From: Sphingobacteriales bacterium 44-15
Lineage (GTDB): Bacteria; Bacteroidota; Bacteroidia; Chitinophagales; Chitinophagaceae
NCBI GenBank assembly: GCA_001899685.1
Contig: MKWG01000013.1
Coordinates: 23,965-87,964 of the forward strand
Length of the DNA stretch: 64,000 nt
Direction: 5' to 3'
The notes beneath the pieces were generated by a model. That model saw only the letters and a program-made list of their open reading frames with translations, made no database searches and was not told the DNA's origin. The translations under genes were made by a program, and so were the position numbers. Positions within the stretch are counted from its first letter, which is position 1; every line of letters starts with the position of its first letter. Positions 62,514 through 64,000 of this stretch are shown in pieces.

Positions 62514-64000
62514 ATGAGGAATTGCCGCTTTATGGCCAGGTTATTCTTTTTCAGCCTGGTATTCTTTTTAAATATGGCTGCTGTTGCAGCCGACTTTCCG
62601 GTGCGTGGATCGGTAAAGGATGAAAACGGCCCTGTTGCAGGGGTAACCGTTACAGAGAAAGGTACATCGAATGCAACCACTACCGACAATAACGGTCATT
62701 ATGCTATTACCGTTAAAAACGCCAATAGTGTGCTGGTATTTACTTCTGTAGGGTATAAAACGGTGGAAGTAGCCATATCGGGCCGCTCTGTGGTGAATAC
62801 TACTATTGAAAGCACGGCACAGGAACTTTCCGGCGTGGTGGTAACGGCGCTGGGTATTACCAGGGAAAAGAAATCACTGGGTTATTCAGTGGAAGAAGTA
62901 GCCGGCAAAGAAATGAACCGGGTGGCCCAGGAAAATGTGCTGAATGCAATGTCGGGAAAAGTAGCCGGGGTTACTATTAATCAAACCGGGGCTGCGGGAT
63001 CATCCGTGAGCATGGTTATTCGCGGGGCTACCTCTCTCAGCAGCGATAACCAGCCTTTGTTCGTGATAGATGGCGTGCCCATTGCCAATACACTTAATAA
63101 TATAAGCCAGGTAGGTAATGATAACCGGGTGGACTACGGTAATTCTATTGGCGGGATTAATCCTGATGATATTGAAAGTGTGTCCATTCTTAAAGGTCCG
63201 AGCGCTGCCGCATTATATGGCTCCCGCGCCGGCAATGGCGTGGTGCTGATCACTACCAAAAGCGGTAAGGGCGTTAATAAAACGACAGTTAATTTTATTT
63301 CCAATAACGTGTTCGAAAAGCCATATAAATTTTTAAAATGGCAGACAAAATACGCAAGCGGTATTTTCCCGGCTATTCCGGTAAGCATATCGGGTAATCT
63401 GTTTACAGATCCTCTCGGGATATCGGACCCGCGTTTTAACCCGGATTATGTAATTATAGATGAATCGGGTGGTGCAGGCGGTCCCGAATTGGACAGAGGA
63501 TATAATGCCATACAATGGAACAGCCCGTTGGATGAAAACGGTAAGCAAATCGCTACTCCTCTGGTTTCTCATCCCAATAATGTCAAGAATTTTGTGCAAA
63601 CAGGTATTACAAGCACCAATGGTGTATCCGTTGCCAATAATACGGAAAAGATGAATTACCGTATTTCCCTTTCGGATATGCGCAACAGGGGGATCGTACC
63701 TAATGCAGACCTTTTCCGTAATACACTGGATATTAATTCTTCATTCAAAGTAACCAAAAACTTCCGGCTGAGCACCAACATTGATTTCAGCAGGAACAGA
63801 TCGAATAACCGGCCTGCCGGCGAAAGAGGTGCCAATCCCTTACAATGGGCGTATGCCGTTTCTCCAAATAATGATATCCGGGATTTGAAAAATTACTGGG
63901 TACCGGGACAGGAAGGGCTTGCAGTAGTATCTACACATCCTTCGGCTGATAACCCTTATTTTTTAGCCTATGAGGTAAATAATTCATTTGTGAGAGACAG
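62514..64000 (+). CDS. SusC/RagA-type TonB-linked outer-membrane receptor (partial at window end)
   Basis: The frame runs open from the ATG at 62514 to the end of the window (495 residues seen). Signal region, carboxypeptidase-regulatory-like domain (VRGSVKDENGPVAGVTVTEK ... FTSVGYKT), then the SusC plug signature: SVVVTALGITREKKSLGYS-like stretch, AMSGKVAGVTINQTGAAG, VIRGATSL, LFVIDGVPIAN and ILKGPSAAALYGSRAGNGVV. Outer-membrane importer of glycans or peptides; a SusD partner would be expected beyond the window. Confidence 0.95.
   Translation, partial: MRNCRFMARLFFFSLVFFLNMAAVAADFPVRGSVKDENGPVAGVTVTEKGTSNATTTDNNGHYAITVKNANSVLVFTSVGYKTVEVAISGRSVVNTTIESTAQELSGVVVTALGITREKKSLGYSVEEVAGKEMNRVAQENVLNAMSGKVAGVTINQTGAAGSSVSMVIRGATSLSSDNQPLFVIDGVPIANTLNNISQVGNDNRVDYGNSIGGINPDDIESVSILKGPSAAALYGSRAGNGVVLITTKSGKGVNKTTVNFISNNVFEKPYKFLKWQTKYASGIFPAIPVSISGNLFTDPLGISDPRFNPDYVIIDESGGAGGPELDRGYNAIQWNSPLDENGKQIATPLVSHPNNVKNFVQTGITSTNGVSVANNTEKMNYRISLSDMRNRGIVPNADLFRNTLDINSSFKVTKNFRLSTNIDFSRNRSNNRPAGERGANPLQWAYAVSPNNDIRDLKNYWVPGQEGLAVVSTHPSADNPYFLAYEVNNSFVRD

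Overview
The window reads as a chromosomal segment of a Bacteroidota bacterium, most likely family Chitinophagaceae. The evidence is a partial SusC/RagA-type receptor at the right end, two ECF sigma factors of the Bacteroidota type, DUF4835 and DUF4296 genes next to coaBC, a futalosine-route menaquinone pair, a BT_3928-type DoxX protein, promoter elements of the TAnnTTTG class, and almost no Shine-Dalgarno sequences. No prophage, insertion sequence, CRISPR array or rRNA is visible. The gene content is mostly housekeeping with a few accessory patches.

Layout. 1-3.6 kb: an acidic C-terminal fragment, pabB, a lytic transglycosylase and an ECF sigma factor. 3.8-7.7 kb: a CAU-anticodon tRNA, a small outer-membrane protein, hflX with a Rieske protein and a phosphodiesterase, and a short universal stress protein. 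8.1-9.9 kb: an RRM RNA-binding protein and the rpsF-rpsR-rplI operon, whose two downstream cistrons carry near-perfect Shine-Dalgarno sequences. 10-15.4 kb: htpG, then the leftward ispB-type/recJ/methyltransferase operon. 15.6-21.9 kb: an OmpA-family protein and the rightward run bamD-rpoZ-coaBC-DUF4835-DUF4296-unknown gene. 21.9-26.8 kb: a signalling island with a leftward membrane protein/histidine kinase/response regulator set and two rightward tandem orphan response regulators of the same NarL type. 27-34.9 kb: a PabC-like aminotransferase, pnuC, mqnD-mqnB, two tandem 6-pyruvoyl-tetrahydropterin synthase/QueD paralogues with folE, a secreted PNGase F-like glycoamidase, a nucleosidase and a parvulin. 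35-41.1 kb: a hydroxyacid dehydrogenase, a GH35 beta-galactosidase, a phosphoesterase, an alpha/beta hydrolase and a UPF0175/PIN toxin-antitoxin remnant whose toxin gene is frameshifted. 41.3-53.8 kb: an MG2/TonB-plug protein, an orphan OppB-type permease, a DoxX-thioredoxin protein, a MutS2-like protein without Smr domain, a hybrid histidine kinase, a GT9 glycosyltransferase, tsaC, dapD and tRNA-Leu. 54-64 kb: an EamA exporter, a secreted six-hairpin-like protein, a TonB-dependent receptor, small lipoproteins and barrels, an ECF sigma factor, a lipoprotein and the start of a SusC homologue.

How genes work together. pabB and the PabC-like aminotransferase together could supply p-aminobenzoate for folate; folE and the two PTPS/QueD enzymes start pterin and deazapurine synthesis from GTP. 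mqnB and mqnD are two steps of futalosine-route menaquinone synthesis. PNGase F-like, GH35 and six-hairpin proteins plus TonB receptors suggest glycan use. Several intergenic gaps hold imperfect palindromic repeats built from short GTGAAACGTGAGA-like or AACCTGAAAC-like units; these, an unrelated 110-bp palindromic element near 52.07 kb, the Shine-Dalgarno pattern of the ribosomal-protein operon and the kinase-linked membrane frame lacking a standard start codon are the features most worth a second look. I did not find a clearly new multi-gene system.
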